Assembly: GCA_044351045.1 (NCBI GenBank)
Contig: JBILGM010000102.1
Location: 1-26,357 of the forward strand
Source of the DNA: UBA6136 sp044351045
Lineage (GTDB): Bacteria > Pseudomonadota > Gammaproteobacteria > Methylococcales > Methylococcaceae
Direction: 5' to 3'
Length of the DNA: 26,357 bases
The notes beneath the pieces were generated by a model. It was not told the DNA's origin. It searched no databases and saw nothing but the letters and a program-made list of their open reading frames with translations. A program made the position numbers and the translations under genes. Of this stretch, positions 13,239-21,897 are shown piece by piece (position 1 is the first letter of the stretch; the number at the start of each line of letters is the position of its first letter).

Positions 13239-15767
13239 TTACCCCTTGGCGTCTTCCCACGTCCGGCCGTCGTGGGCTTCCACTAGGTCGCCGGCGGCCG
13301 TCATGCCGGAGCCCGGAAACAGTTCATCGAAGGCCGCTACCATTGCGGACTGTAGGGCCACTTTGCCGGCCTCTATGTCAGTTTCGGAGCATTCGAGGAT
13401 GATTTCGTCGTGGACGTGATGGATAACCCGGCAATCCAGACCGGCCAGGGCCGCCGGCAGCTTGGCTAATGCCAGTAACAGGACTTCGGCGCCGCTACCT
13501 TGAACGGGCGTGTTCAGCGCGTTGGTTAGCTTCCAGCCGCCGGGCTCGTTGCCCATGTCCCGGATCAGTCCGGCGGCCGTGCGTACTGTCTTGTCGTATA
13601 CGCCGCGTGCCTTGGTCTCCGCGTGCCAGCGATGAATGCCGGTGTAGTTTCGGAAAAAGGCGTTATGGGCATCCTGGGCCGCTTGCGGTGACATATCCAC
13701 GCCGTAGGTTGCCTTCGCATAAGCACGGAGCCCGGCCGGTCCCATGCCGTAGATCAGGCCAAAGTTAATCGCCTTCGCCGCTTGCCGTTGGTCCTTGGTT
13801 ACGTCGGCCAGCGGAATGCCGGCGGTAATGCTGGCGGTCAGTCGGTGCAGGTCCACGCCGTCCCGGTAGGCTTGCAACATGGTTTGATCGCCGGATATCA
13901 GGGCGGCTATCCGGAGTTCGATTTGCGAGTAGTCCGCCACGATGAAGCGGTACATTTCGTGTTTGGGACGGAATAACCGGCGGAAAGCCGCCAGCCGTGG
14001 TGGATTCTGTAAATTCGGCTTCGAACAGTTGAAGCGGCCGCCACGGGTACCGGCTATGTTGTAGCTGGCATGAATGCGGCCGGTGTCCGGGTGGATGTGT
14101 CCCGCGTACTTTTCGCCGTAGGTGCTTAACAGCTTCGCATGTTCCTTATATTGCCGCAGTTCCGGCGGTACGCCAGGCCAGCCCGCCAGCGCGTCGGCAT
14201 CGGTGCCGAGCTTGCCGCTAGCGGTCCGTGGCCAGGTCGCCAGCAGGTCGGCCGGTGCGGATCGCGTCAACCATTCCGCCAGTTGGTCGGGACTGTCCGG
14301 ATTGACTCCCGGCATAATGCGGTCGAGCCCATCGCGGGCCGTCATCGCCGCCGCTTTCCATTCGGCCATGAGCCGGCGGTGTCCTTCCCGGTCGAACGGT
14401 ACGCCGTCGAGCATATGGCCGGCCACGGTCGGCAGGGCCGCCAGTTGCAGTCCGTAGGCTTTTGTTTGGCCAGTGTCCCGCAATCGGTCCCGGAGCGGGT
14501 GCGCCAGCCGGAAGGCCAGCACGGCATCGAGCGCAGCATAATGAACCTGGGCCGGTGTCAGGGGTCCCGGCGCTGTCCAGTCGGATCGCCGTACCGATTT
14601 GTCGATCGTCAGGCCAAGTACCCGGGCCGCCGTATCCGCCAGCGATGGATAACCGCCGCCAGGTTGCAGACCGTAGGCCGTCCGCGCCATCAACATCGAA
14701 TCGTGTAGCGTTGTCAGCGGTTGCAACAATAGGCGCTGAAGAAAGCGCCATTCGAAGGTCGCGTTATGCGCCACGAACATTCCGCCGCAGTTCATCAACG
14801 GCCAAAGGGTTGCCGGTTCCACGCCGTCGAAGTCGAAAACATAGGCCGTCGATTCGTCGGCTACCTGAAGGCAGCGGGTCCGGTCGCGGAGCGGATCGAG
14901 CCCGCCGGTTTCGATATCCAGGCCAAGCAAAGGCCGGTCGGCTTCCAGCAGTCGGGTCACGGCATCCCGGGCGGTATTGGTATCGCGGATGTAATGGACT
15001 GTGTAGCCGAGCTTCGCCAGGATCGGCGCTGCCAAATCCTCATCAGTAATTAGGGCCTGTCCAACCAGTTCAAAGGCCAGCACGGGGGCATCATCTGCTG
15101 TGCTCGCCGCTTCTGCCGCTTTGCTGCTTTTCGGCAGGCCCTCGGTATCGAGTAGCACATTAGCAAGAGTAGCAGGCGCATTCGCTTTCGGAGGAGGATT
15201 TCCGGGTAGCAGAGTAGCGGAAGTAGCAAGGCCTTCCGGCAGCTGTTCTATGGCATGACCGGATGCAAGGAGGGATGTTAAGCGGCCGGCCGGTATATCT
15301 GCATCGAAGGATATCCGGCTACCGTCGACTAAGGTCAGTTCCTGGACATGGACTCGGTGGCAGCCAAGTTCTGGCAGTGGCGGAATTTGCAGGCGGAAGT
15401 GATCCAATAGATCAGGCCAGCTTGCTGGCGGATAGTCTGCCAGCTCGTCGAGCATGGCCAGCCGGTCGGCTTCGGTGTCACCGTGCCAGTCGCAGACCTC
15501 CATCGCGGCGGCTTTGAGTTCCGGCGTGAGGGCCGCGAATCCTGCTACTTTGCTACCCTGTTCCGGTGCGGTTTCAGCAGGTACCGTTGCTACTCCTGCT
15601 AACTCCGCTACTTTGCCTCTTTTCTCAGTTAAAACTGCGGCAGAGGTCGTTGCTACTTCTACTACTCTGCTACTTTTATCCGGTTGCAGTTCAGATAGCG
15701 GATCAGCGAAGGTAGCAGCCGGGTTAGTGGTAAAAACAGTATCAAGAGACAGGCCGTTGTTATTCAT
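13239..15767 (-). CDS. polA-like: family A DNA polymerase with 3'-5' exonuclease domain
   Basis: This 842-residue, phage-type DNA polymerase I has no 5'-3' exonuclease domain. Residues 1 to about 230 form a variable N-terminal extension. The proofreading exonuclease follows: Exo I LGLDIETGG (Asp284, Glu286), Exo II VAHNATFEWRF (from 332) and Exo III HYAALDAVLAF (about 415). Polymerase motif A is DYSQIELR (Asp612), motif B KAINFGLIYG (Lys665) and motif C HVHDE (Asp787). All catalytic residues are present, so it should be active. Its ATG overlaps the primase stop (ATGA, 15764-15767), so it is translationally coupled to it. It would copy the mobile element independently of host Pol III. The extension gene segment is packed with GTAGC-type repeats (see findings). 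The stop lies 25 bases from the convergent helicase gene. Confidence 0.93.
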   Translation of the reverse strand: MNNNGLSLDTVFTTNPAATFADPLSELQPDKSSRVVEVATTSAAVLTEKRGKVAELAGVATVPAETAPEQGSKVAGFAALTPELKAAAMEVCDWHGDTEADRLAMLDELADYPPASWPDLLDHFRLQIPPLPELGCHRVHVQELTLVDGSRISFDADIPAGRLTSLLASGHAIEQLPEGLATSATLLPGNPPPKANAPATLANVLLDTEGLPKSSKAAEAASTADDAPVLAFELVGQALITDEDLAAPILAKLGYTVHYIRDTNTARDAVTRLLEADRPLLGLDIETGGLDPLRDRTRCLQVADESTAYVFDFDGVEPATLWPLMNCGGMFVAHNATFEWRFLQRLLLQPLTTLHDSMLMARTAYGLQPGGGYPSLADTAARVLGLTIDKSVRRSDWTAPGPLTPAQVHYAALDAVLAFRLAHPLRDRLRDTGQTKAYGLQLAALPTVAGHMLDGVPFDREGHRRLMAEWKAAAMTARDGLDRIMPGVNPDSPDQLAEWLTRSAPADLLATWPRTASGKLGTDADALAGWPGVPPELRQYKEHAKLLSTYGEKYAGHIHPDTGRIHASYNIAGTRGGRFNCSKPNLQNPPRLAAFRRLFRPKHEMYRFIVADYSQIELRIAALISGDQTMLQAYRDGVDLHRLTASITAGIPLADVTKDQRQAAKAINFGLIYGMGPAGLRAYAKATYGVDMSPQAAQDAHNAFFRNYTGIHRWHAETKARGVYDKTVRTAAGLIRDMGNEPGGWKLTNALNTPVQGSGAEVLLLALAKLPAALAGLDCRVIHHVHDEIILECSETDIEAGKVALQSAMVAAFDELFPGSGMTAAGDLVEAHDGRTWEDAKG
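15121..15720. repeat. cluster of GTAGC/GCTAC repeat blocks in both orientations
   Basis: Five blocks made of 7-9 base units of the form AGTAGCA occur at 15152-15176, 15204-15230, 15541-15560, 15586-15616 and 15649-15677. The first two read GTAGC on the plus strand and the last three read GCTAC, so they form an inverted set. A single GTAGCA lies near 15712, and a degenerate copy lies near 15111-15131. All of them are inside the N-terminal coding part of the polymerase gene. The two orientations encode different peptides (ATLANVLL and LATSATLL versus KVAEL, SKVAGF and VVEVATT), so the conserved thing is the DNA rather than the protein. Confidence 0.6.
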
Positions 15768-18166
15768 GCCGCCTCCCGTATCACCTTCCAGACTTCGCGG
15801 CGGTGTGCACCGTCGAGTTCCATTCCGCCGGGCACCGGCATCAGGTGATTGTGTTCGGCAAGGGTGCCGATGACCTTCGCGGCCGCCGCCTTGTTCCGAA
15901 GTGAGCCGGGGCCGTACTGGTAAATCCAGCGCGGATAGACGTACTCTCGGCCTTCTCGATCCAACCAGTCGAGTAGCTTCCGGGCTTCGGTCAGCGGCGC
16001 CGCGATTTCAGCGCCGTGGCGGATTCGCTGAAATTCGCCCATGTAGAATTCAATCAGCCGAGCCGCACCGTGCAGCCAGATCGTAGGAATTTCGGCCGCC
16101 TGGGGATCGTGGTAAAGCGTCAGGGTGCCGGCGATGCGCAGCAGGTTGTCGTGGGCTTTTGCCGCATAGGCGCGAACATCGACATAAGGTCCGGACGGTC
16201 CAGCGCCGAGCTTGATTTGATTCCAGAGCGCAAAGAAACGCGGCCGGGCATCGGTCGACAGCTCCAGCTTGCGCGGTTCCAGTTCCAGCGGCCGACCTTC
16301 CCGGGTTGTCAGCGGCATATCCAGGAGCGTATCAATCCGGCCGTGGTGCGCGGCTATGTCCGGATGTAGCAGCATGTCGGCGTCGGCTACCGGCTTCGGT
16401 TCGGTGATGTCCGGACGGATTAGCAGGCAGCGCGGGAGAAAACCTTGTTCGTAAAAAACCGCGTCGCTAAAAACCTTGGCCACGGTCGCCGGTTGGCTTG
16501 CCCAGTAGACCATCAGGCGCCGATTTCGCAGCACCGTTAAGCCTTGTTCGCCGGTGCCTCTCGCAATCTTGACTGTATCACCGTCCCAAAATTTCGACAG
16601 GCCGGAGAGTGTCTTAGCTGCGTTCTCAGCATTCATGGACCAGCCGCCCAGTATCCGACCGGCTTCGTCGGATACCGTCCCCACGGCTGGCCGTATGCCT
16701 TCGCGGAATTGCCGGGTCAAGCCCTCAAGGGTGACATCGTCGAGCAACAGCACGGGTTCCGGCGGTACGTCCGGGATCGGACCTTGAGCGGCTTCCAGTT
16801 CAGCCAGGGCCGCCTTGATATTAACCGCCGGCGCCTTTGCATCCCTGAGTGGCTTTTTCACGGCCGCTTTTGCTGCTTCCCGTTCTTCGCGGATGGCTTC
16901 GATGTTTTCCTTGTGGGCTTCGTGGCTGTCAATCCATTCCGCCTCTTTCCGGCGGTGCGGTGCGAAGGCCATCCGGTCGCAAGGTGTCTTGCCGGTGCCC
17001 GACTCGCTAAAAGACAACAGAAAAAGACTTAGCGGGACCGTCAGTGCGTTATTCACCCGAATGTCGGCTAGACCGTGCGCCGCCAGGTTGGCGGATGCCA
17101 GAAATGCCGTACCTGCCAGGGCTGGACTGCAGCCGACTTGAGCGCAGACCACGGCGGCGGCCTTGCCGAGATCGCCAAGCGCATCTATGGGGTAGGGCGC
17201 GGCCGGTTTCGGTTCGCGGTAAAGCGGTAACGGACCTTCGGCCGGTGCGGTGGTCAGTCGTTGCCGCAGGTTGTCGAGCCCATTGCGGGTGAGTATGTCA
17301 TTCCAATCGTCGGCGCCGTCAGGTGGATAGATAGCCCGGCAGCCGAGCGCCTTACAGGCTTCCGCCGCTTCGCGTCCGGCGGTATCGGCATCGGCCGCCA
17401 CGATAGCGCGGCCAGCGTCGAGGCTTGCCGCTACTCTTGCCAGATTGCCGGCCGAAAAAGCGCAGACCGTAGGCCGGCCAGTCGCCAGCCAGACCGCCAG
17501 AGCTTTCGCCGCGCCTTCAGTAATATAAAAGGCTTCGCCGGCTTGCGGCCGTTGCGGGATCGCCAGGAACAGGCCGGACGTTTCGCCACCAGCGATAAAC
17601 CGCTTCGCGCCATCCGGTTGGATGGTTTGCAGATTGCGAAGGGTGCCGGCCGTGTCCGCCATCGGAATCAATAAAGCGCCGGCGGCGTCGGTCCGCAGCT
17701 TGCCGAATTGCAGCGCCGCGCCGGCTACCCCACGGGCGGACAGGTAGGCATGTTCGCCGGACAAAGTGGCGCCCGCTTGATAGGTTGCCAGAGCTAGCGC
17801 CGCCGCTTCATTACGGACGGCGGCCAGGTGTTCGGCCGTCGCCTTGCGGATCGCTTCGGCTTGTAGCGTCCAGGCTTCCGAGTCCTTGCCGGGAAAGTCA
17901 AAACAGACTACCCGGTAGTCCGCTTCGCCGGGCCGGTGACTACCGAATACCGCCACGGGGCCGGCCGGGTCGAGTCGGTAACTTCCGCATCCCGGCCGGC
18001 CTTTTTCGATATCGGTGCCAGTTTTGAATTTATGCCAGTCGGCATCGGCCAGCAGTTCGCCGGGATCGTTGCCGAGCGTGTCGGCAATGAGTTGCCGCAG
18101 TGCGGCCGGAGCATGTTCCGGCGCCGGGATCGTTACCCGGAGTTCGTCATTAGATAGAATAAACAT
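15764..18166 (-). CDS. Toprim primase fused to DUF3987 helicase-like domain
   Basis: This 800-residue replication protein has a DnaG-like Toprim core at residues about 205-290: YITEGAAKA (Glu217), AADADTAGR (Asp259, Asp261) and DDWND (Asp287). The C-terminal half is a DUF3987-type P-loop domain with Walker A SESGTGKT (387-394) and a Walker B-like VLLLDDV near 470. The segment at 400-460 is strongly charged and probably coiled coil. Proteins of this layout prime and unwind DNA in phages and integrative elements. The ATG at 18166 lies 63 bases after the SSB-like gene, and the stop overlaps the polymerase start. No zinc-finger primase N-terminus is visible. Confidence 0.85.
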   Translation of the reverse strand: MFILSNDELRVTIPAPEHAPAALRQLIADTLGNDPGELLADADWHKFKTGTDIEKGRPGCGSYRLDPAGPVAVFGSHRPGEADYRVVCFDFPGKDSEAWTLQAEAIRKATAEHLAAVRNEAAALALATYQAGATLSGEHAYLSARGVAGAALQFGKLRTDAAGALLIPMADTAGTLRNLQTIQPDGAKRFIAGGETSGLFLAIPQRPQAGEAFYITEGAAKALAVWLATGRPTVCAFSAGNLARVAASLDAGRAIVAADADTAGREAAEACKALGCRAIYPPDGADDWNDILTRNGLDNLRQRLTTAPAEGPLPLYREPKPAAPYPIDALGDLGKAAAVVCAQVGCSPALAGTAFLASANLAAHGLADIRVNNALTVPLSLFLLSFSESGTGKTPCDRMAFAPHRRKEAEWIDSHEAHKENIEAIREEREAAKAAVKKPLRDAKAPAVNIKAALAELEAAQGPIPDVPPEPVLLLDDVTLEGLTRQFREGIRPAVGTVSDEAGRILGGWSMNAENAAKTLSGLSKFWDGDTVKIARGTGEQGLTVLRNRRLMVYWASQPATVAKVFSDAVFYEQGFLPRCLLIRPDITEPKPVADADMLLHPDIAAHHGRIDTLLDMPLTTREGRPLELEPRKLELSTDARPRFFALWNQIKLGAGPSGPYVDVRAYAAKAHDNLLRIAGTLTLYHDPQAAEIPTIWLHGAARLIEFYMGEFQRIRHGAEIAAPLTEARKLLDWLDREGREYVYPRWIYQYGPGSLRNKAAAAKVIGTLAEHNHLMPVPGGMELDGAHRREVWKVIREAA

Positions 18167-18194
18167 CGTCGATACCTTGAAGCGTGAAGCAGCA

Positions 18195-18215
18195 TCCCGG
18201 CGGATCAGGCCGGGA
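18195..18215 (-). promoter_or_regulatory. GC-rich hairpin between the SSB-like gene and the primase
   Basis: TCCCGGC and GCCGGGA form a perfect 7-bp stem around a 7-base loop in the only intergenic gap (63 bases) of the replication operon. There is no T-tract on either side, so it is not a standard intrinsic terminator. It may protect the upstream mRNA from decay or adjust the SSB to primase ratio. Confidence 0.4.
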
Positions 18216-18229
18216 CGCCGCCAGGTGGT

Positions 18230-18985
18230 TTAGAACGAAAGTTGATCGTCGAACGGCACGCCGGGATTTACCTGGGGTGCCGTTTGTACGTTCGGCGCCG
18301 GGACAGTCGGAGCTGTCGCCGCCATCGGTGCCGGTGCCGGAGTCACATAACCCGCCGGAGCCGGAGCGGCCGGCATAACCGGCGCCGGCGCCTGATAGGC
18401 CGGAGCCGCATAGGTCGCCGCCGGTTGATAAGTCCCGACTAGCGGCATCGGTGCGGCCGTTGCCGTTACGCCAGCAGGCGCCGCGCCGCCAGCAATGACC
18501 GCCTTCCTTACCCATTCCGGCAACATGGCAAATACCGCCGGATCGCGGCCGGGGCCATAGCAGAGCGGGACTACAGACGGTACCGAGATCGGCGTACCCG
18601 GGGCCACAGGTGCGGCCGTCGTGATGTTGCTGTAAATCCGTTCGCCGGACTGTGATTGACTGACTACCAGCATCGCCGGACGCCCTGCCAAGGTAGCTAT
18701 ATCCAGTTGGCCACTCAGCGGAGCGCCGAGCCAGCTTTGCAGGAACGGCCGGAGTGCCGATTTTTCCGCCAGCGTCTTGCCGAGTCGACGGCTGATTTGC
18801 ATCGGCCGGCCATCACCGGCCAGTAGCGCCGGGATTTCGAACGTGAATAATAGTGTCGACTTCGGGCCGTACTGTCCGATCTGCATCCCAAGATCGCAGA
18901 CGAACAGACAAACGGCCGCATGAATGCCGGCAGGTACCGGAGTAAAAGTTCCGCCAGTATCGGTTGTATCTATTACAAAAGACAT
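18230..18985 (-). CDS. phage-type single-stranded DNA-binding/replication protein
   Basis: This 251-residue protein starts MSFVIDTTDTGGTFTPVPAGIH, and its GTFTPxPAGxHxAxC...DLGxQ pattern followed by LLFTFEIP is shared with phage proteins annotated as replication or ssDNA-binding (I recall NCBI naming an NGO0469 family). Residues about 160-240 are a Pro/Ala/Thr linker, and the protein ends PFDDQLSF, close to the acidic tip of SSB that recruits polymerase partners. Both traits, and the position just before primase and polymerase, support an SSB role. The start at 18985 has AAGAGG about 9 bases upstream. No classic OB-fold motif can be confirmed by eye. Confidence 0.65.
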   Translation of the reverse strand: MSFVIDTTDTGGTFTPVPAGIHAAVCLFVCDLGMQIGQYGPKSTLLFTFEIPALLAGDGRPMQISRRLGKTLAEKSALRPFLQSWLGAPLSGQLDIATLAGRPAMLVVSQSQSGERIYSNITTAAPVAPGTPISVPSVVPLCYGPGRDPAVFAMLPEWVRKAVIAGGAAPAGVTATAAPMPLVGTYQPAATYAAPAYQAPAPVMPAAPAPAGYVTPAPAPMAATAPTVPAPNVQTAPQVNPGVPFDDQLSF

Positions 18986-18996
18986 TTGATTACCTC

Positions 18997-19191
18997 TTAA
19001 GGGTTGTTAGGGTTTAAGTAGGCCAGGGCTTCGTCGATAACTTCCGGCGGTATCTTCGCTAGCCGGCAGAGTTGCCGGAATCCCGGGCTTTCGATATTCC
19101 CGCCTTGTTCCAATAACATCGCCGCCAAATTAAGGCAGCGCCGATAATCGGATTCGGCGGGAGTGTTTACGGTGGTGGTATCGGACAACAT
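18997..19191 (-). CDS. 64-residue hypothetical protein of the replication operon
   Basis: A short protein beginning MLSDTTTVNTPAESDYRRCLN and largely helical in its middle (LAAMLLEQGG...RQLCRLAKIPPEVIDEALAYL). It starts 6 bases after the previous stop and ends 11 bases before the SSB-like start, so it belongs to the same transcript. There is no recognised family. The helix pattern could be a small protein-interaction domain. Confidence 0.6.
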   Translation of the reverse strand: MLSDTTTVNTPAESDYRRCLNLAAMLLEQGGNIESPGFRQLCRLAKIPPEVIDEALAYLNPNNP

Positions 19192-19197
19192 GGCGGC

Positions 19198-19422
19198 TTA
19201 TTCTTCCGCCAGGTCCGGACGGGCCGGTTTGTCGAGTAGTTGCCGGAATTCGGCCGCTATGGCGTCGACAGCCGGGACCATTTCCGCCAGCCTTATATTC
19301 GCGCTGGCGGTGTCTCCCGAAAGTGTGGCCATGTGAATATCAGCCGCCGCCGCGCCAATGACGGCGGCCGCCTGATAAACCCATTCGTCGAAATGGCAGC
19401 AGGGTGTGAAATCGGGAGCCAT
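19198..19422 (-). CDS. 74-residue hypothetical protein of the replication operon
   Basis: An alanine-rich, mostly helical protein (MAPDFTPCCHFDEWVYQAAAVIG...) that starts 2 bases after the stop of the AlpA-like gene. No transmembrane segment or catalytic motif is evident and the family is not recognised. Tight packing with genes on both sides supports it as a genuine operon member. Confidence 0.6.
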   Translation of the reverse strand: MAPDFTPCCHFDEWVYQAAAVIGAAAADIHMATLSGDTASANIRLAEMVPAVDAIAAEFRQLLDKPARPDLAEE

Positions 19423-19424
19423 GA

Positions 19425-19628
19425 TTATTTCGCCTCCCTTGATTCAAGCCAGGCCAAAGCGTCTGTGAGTCTTATGAAGGGCTTGGTGCCGATTCGTATC
19501 GTCGGCGGTCGCTCGGCTATAGGAATCTTGTAGAAAAGTGAGCGCGAGATGTTAAATACGTCCCGGCATGCTTGCGGGATAGTCAGGTTCGCCGGCAAGT
19601 TGGCCGGCGTCTGTTTTATCGGGTTCAC
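19425..19628 (-). CDS. AlpA/excisionase-like DNA-binding regulator
   Basis: This 67-residue protein is read from a GTG at 19628, which has GAGGA 7-8 bases upstream. The longer frame back to 19688 lacks this signal and adds an unrelated stretch. The core LTIPQACRDVFNISRSLFYKIP, then PPTIRIGTKPFIRLTDALAWLES, has the winged-helix AlpA/MerR-like excisionase pattern: a helix-turn-helix followed by a basic or aromatic wing and a closing helix. Such proteins bend att DNA as recombination directionality factors or activate early genes. It is the first gene of the leftward replication operon, next to the integrase terminator, which fits either role. Confidence 0.7.
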   Translation of the reverse strand: MNPIKQTPANLPANLTIPQACRDVFNISRSLFYKIPIAERPPTIRIGTKPFIRLTDALAWLESREAK

Positions 19629-19763
19629 GGCAAATCCTCGTGTTTTCGGTTGAAATAACCAGCCTAGACGGCTAGCTCCGAAGCACACGTTAAATCGCGG
19701 CGGATTTATGGAAGCTGCCCGCGAATATGGGCCGCCTTAAGCTGTTGTAAGCTTTGAGATACG

Positions 19764-19792
19764 CAAAAAAATACCGGCGTTTTGCCGGTATT
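19764..19792 (-). terminator. intrinsic terminator of the integrase transcript
   Basis: On the minus strand AATACCGGC pairs perfectly with GCCGGTATT (9 bp) around a 5-base loop and runs straight into a T-tract (the A-run at 19765-19770 on the plus strand). It lies 9 bases past the stop of the 241-residue gene, so it ends the integrase operon and insulates the AlpA-like gene's transcript. Confidence 0.9.
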
Positions 19793-19800
19793 CTTCGCCG

Positions 19801-20526
19801 CTATTGGGCCAGTGGTTCGTTTATGAGAGAGCCGGGTCCAGTTTCCCACTCACTGCGCCATTGGGCCAGTTCCGGTCGAGTTTTAAAACGTCGGTCAAGT
19901 TCCCTCAAGTCTATGTCGGGTTGGTGATGCATTAAACCTTTAGCTAAATCTATCGGATTCCACAGGTTCGGATTATTTCGGCCGAGTCCCGGGGTTTTTT
20001 TCTGAGCTGAAAGCATCCATTTGGCAGGGTCGGATAAGTATTTCTTCCAGTCTGCCGCACCCCACTTTAGATCGGAGAAAGCAGCGGCTATGTTCGCCGG
20101 CTTAATCAGTGGTGGGTGCTTACGAACCCCTTCGGCTACGAGCGCAGTGTCGGGGCAGTCCAACGGTTGGCTCGGCAGCCCGAGCTTTGACCACAAATCA
20201 ACCAATGTTCCATCTACCAGAATGACTCGATCCCACAAGTCAGCGCCAGTAATGAACTCGATGAAGTCGTCAGGCTCGCAAGGAAGGGGCACCACCGGCT
20301 CGTCATAATTTCCATACTGTTCCGGCGGGAACCACGGACGTAAGACCTCTTGCATCTCCAGCGAAAACTCAGGGTGTCGAAACCCTGTTTTTGCAAAAAT
20401 ACCGTTAGTACGCAGTTCGTATGGCGGATAAATACCGTCGCCGTCCCACTGCCGATCGTCGACAATTGAAAGCAAGTCCTTGACCTCGTCGTAGCTAATG
20501 GGGCGCCTCACGTTTTTACTCTTCAT
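19801..20526 (-). CDS. hypothetical protein coupled to the integrase, 241 residues
   Basis: A soluble protein with many Trp and Pro residues, starting MKSKNVRRPISYDEVKDLL. The ATG overlaps the integrase stop as ATGA (20523-20526), so expression is coupled to the integrase, and a strong terminator follows at once. Residues about 80-125 contain LPCEPDDFIEFITGADLWDRVILVDGT, with several conserved-looking acids, but I do not recognise a fold. Codon use is less GC-rich than in the replication genes, which suggests a later acquisition or a cargo gene. It might regulate recombination or act as a small defence or exclusion gene; neither is shown. Confidence 0.75.
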   Translation of the reverse strand: MKSKNVRRPISYDEVKDLLSIVDDRQWDGDGIYPPYELRTNGIFAKTGFRHPEFSLEMQEVLRPWFPPEQYGNYDEPVVPLPCEPDDFIEFITGADLWDRVILVDGTLVDLWSKLGLPSQPLDCPDTALVAEGVRKHPPLIKPANIAAAFSDLKWGAADWKKYLSDPAKWMLSAQKKTPGLGRNNPNLWNPIDLAKGLMHHQPDIDLRELDRRFKTRPELAQWRSEWETGPGSLINEPLAQ

Positions 20527-21881
20527 GCCCTCTCTCTCTGGTGTGGGAATATCTCCGACTCCGAGACCACACCAGTGACTAATTCGTAATTGGGCGTTTT
20601 ATCTCTGAGTGGCGTAACTGTTGAATCCGGACCGCCGAAGTTAGGCAGGTGAGTACGAATCGCATCGGCGACGGCGGACGGTTGCAGGTGGGCGTAGTGG
20701 CGGCTTGTCATGCGAGTATCCGCATGTCCGAGGGCGTCCGCAATCATCTGCAGCGGTACGCCGGCCGTTGCCAGCGCGGAGCCGTAGGTATGCCGGATAT
20801 CGTGGAACGATATAGCCGGGATGATTCGCGCCGCCTTACAGGCTTCGACCATGCGCCGCGTTTGGTGGGATCGTCCCCACGGTTCGCCATCCGGCCGAGT
20901 TAGTATTAGTTCGACTCCGGATTTGCCAGCGGTCCATTGTTCAAACCATCGCCGCCCCTCGTCCGTTAGAGGAACATGGCGGGGTTTTCCTCCCTTGGGC
21001 GTCGAAACATAGACGGTACCGCTAGCAGGGTCGAAGTCGGACGTCTTCATGGCTATTAGCTCGCCATACCGGCAGCCGGTTTGAAGGCCAGCACGGACCA
21101 CGGGCCGAAAATCATCGCCGCATGCATTCAATAGCCGGGCGGATTCATCGGCCAGCAGGTACCGGATCTTCGGAGCATCCGCACGTTTGAAGGGCGCGAC
21201 ACGCCGCCAGGCATCATCGGCCGCTACCCGGCCGGTGCGGAAAGCGTGATTAAGTGGCGCCTTGAGTGCGGTCAGAATGCGGTTAGCCGATGCTTTACGC
21301 TGGCGGACCGCTTCCGCGTCCTTCTTATCGAACGGGATCAAGTGGCCACCGCGTACCCGCTTTGGACCTTCGGCCAACTTGATAAGCCAGGCGCCGATAT
21401 CCTTTGCCGTCAATTCCGCTACCAGCTTCTCACCCAGTGCCGGCAGGACGTGAGCCTTGTACAGGTGCTCGGTTCGGTCCTTAGAGCGCCCTTCCTTTGC
21501 ATAGTGCTCTTTCAAATAGTCAGCCACGGCATCCGCCACGGTGTACTTCGCAGCCGGTTTGTCGTGCGTCTTACAATCTTCCGCGAAGGCCAGCGCGGCC
21601 GTGAAGGCTTCTTTGTAAGTCAGGATATCAGCGCCGTTCGCGTCGGCCGTATCGTCGGCCGTGCCGAGCGTCTTGAGCATGTACGGGCTTACCGTGTCGG
21701 TCCAGCCTACCGACTTGGCCGCTATCCGGCAAACCCATACGCCGCCGGTCGCGTTCTTGCGGTAGCCGATGAATACGCCGGGCGTGAGTTGCTTCCAGTA
21801 GGGCCGGCGGTCAGCCGGTGCCGGCAGCTTGAGCCGGCCTTCGCGGGTTTCGAGCTTCGGAGAGCGTGCCAGTCGTGCCAT
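20523..21881 (-). CDS. int: tyrosine recombinase (integrase)
   Basis: This 452-residue phage-type integrase has an N-terminal arm-binding region, then a SAM-like core-binding domain (about 115-205, TVADAVADYLKEHYAKEG...), then the catalytic domain. The catalytic set is visible: Arg271 in TGCRYGEL, Lys in GGKPRHV (about 314), His360 and Arg363 in FHDIRHTYGS, His386 in LGHADTRMTSRHYAHL, and the nucleophile Tyr396. The C-terminus extends about 50 residues further. GAGG lies about 10 bases before the ATG. The gene starts 144 bases from the displaced tRNA-Glu 3' end and reads away from it, the normal arrangement for an element integrated in a tRNA gene. Confidence 0.95.
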   Translation of the reverse strand: MARLARSPKLETREGRLKLPAPADRRPYWKQLTPGVFIGYRKNATGGVWVCRIAAKSVGWTDTVSPYMLKTLGTADDTADANGADILTYKEAFTAALAFAEDCKTHDKPAAKYTVADAVADYLKEHYAKEGRSKDRTEHLYKAHVLPALGEKLVAELTAKDIGAWLIKLAEGPKRVRGGHLIPFDKKDAEAVRQRKASANRILTALKAPLNHAFRTGRVAADDAWRRVAPFKRADAPKIRYLLADESARLLNACGDDFRPVVRAGLQTGCRYGELIAMKTSDFDPASGTVYVSTPKGGKPRHVPLTDEGRRWFEQWTAGKSGVELILTRPDGEPWGRSHQTRRMVEACKAARIIPAISFHDIRHTYGSALATAGVPLQMIADALGHADTRMTSRHYAHLQPSAVADAIRTHLPNFGGPDSTVTPLRDKTPNYELVTGVVSESEIFPHQRERA

Positions 21882-21897
21882 GAGTGCCTGCCTCGGG

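Noticed and set aside
15121..15720. GTAGC blocks as a CRISPR array
   Set aside because: Units are 7-9 bases with irregular spacing and no unique spacers, lie inside a coding frame and have no cas genes nearby.
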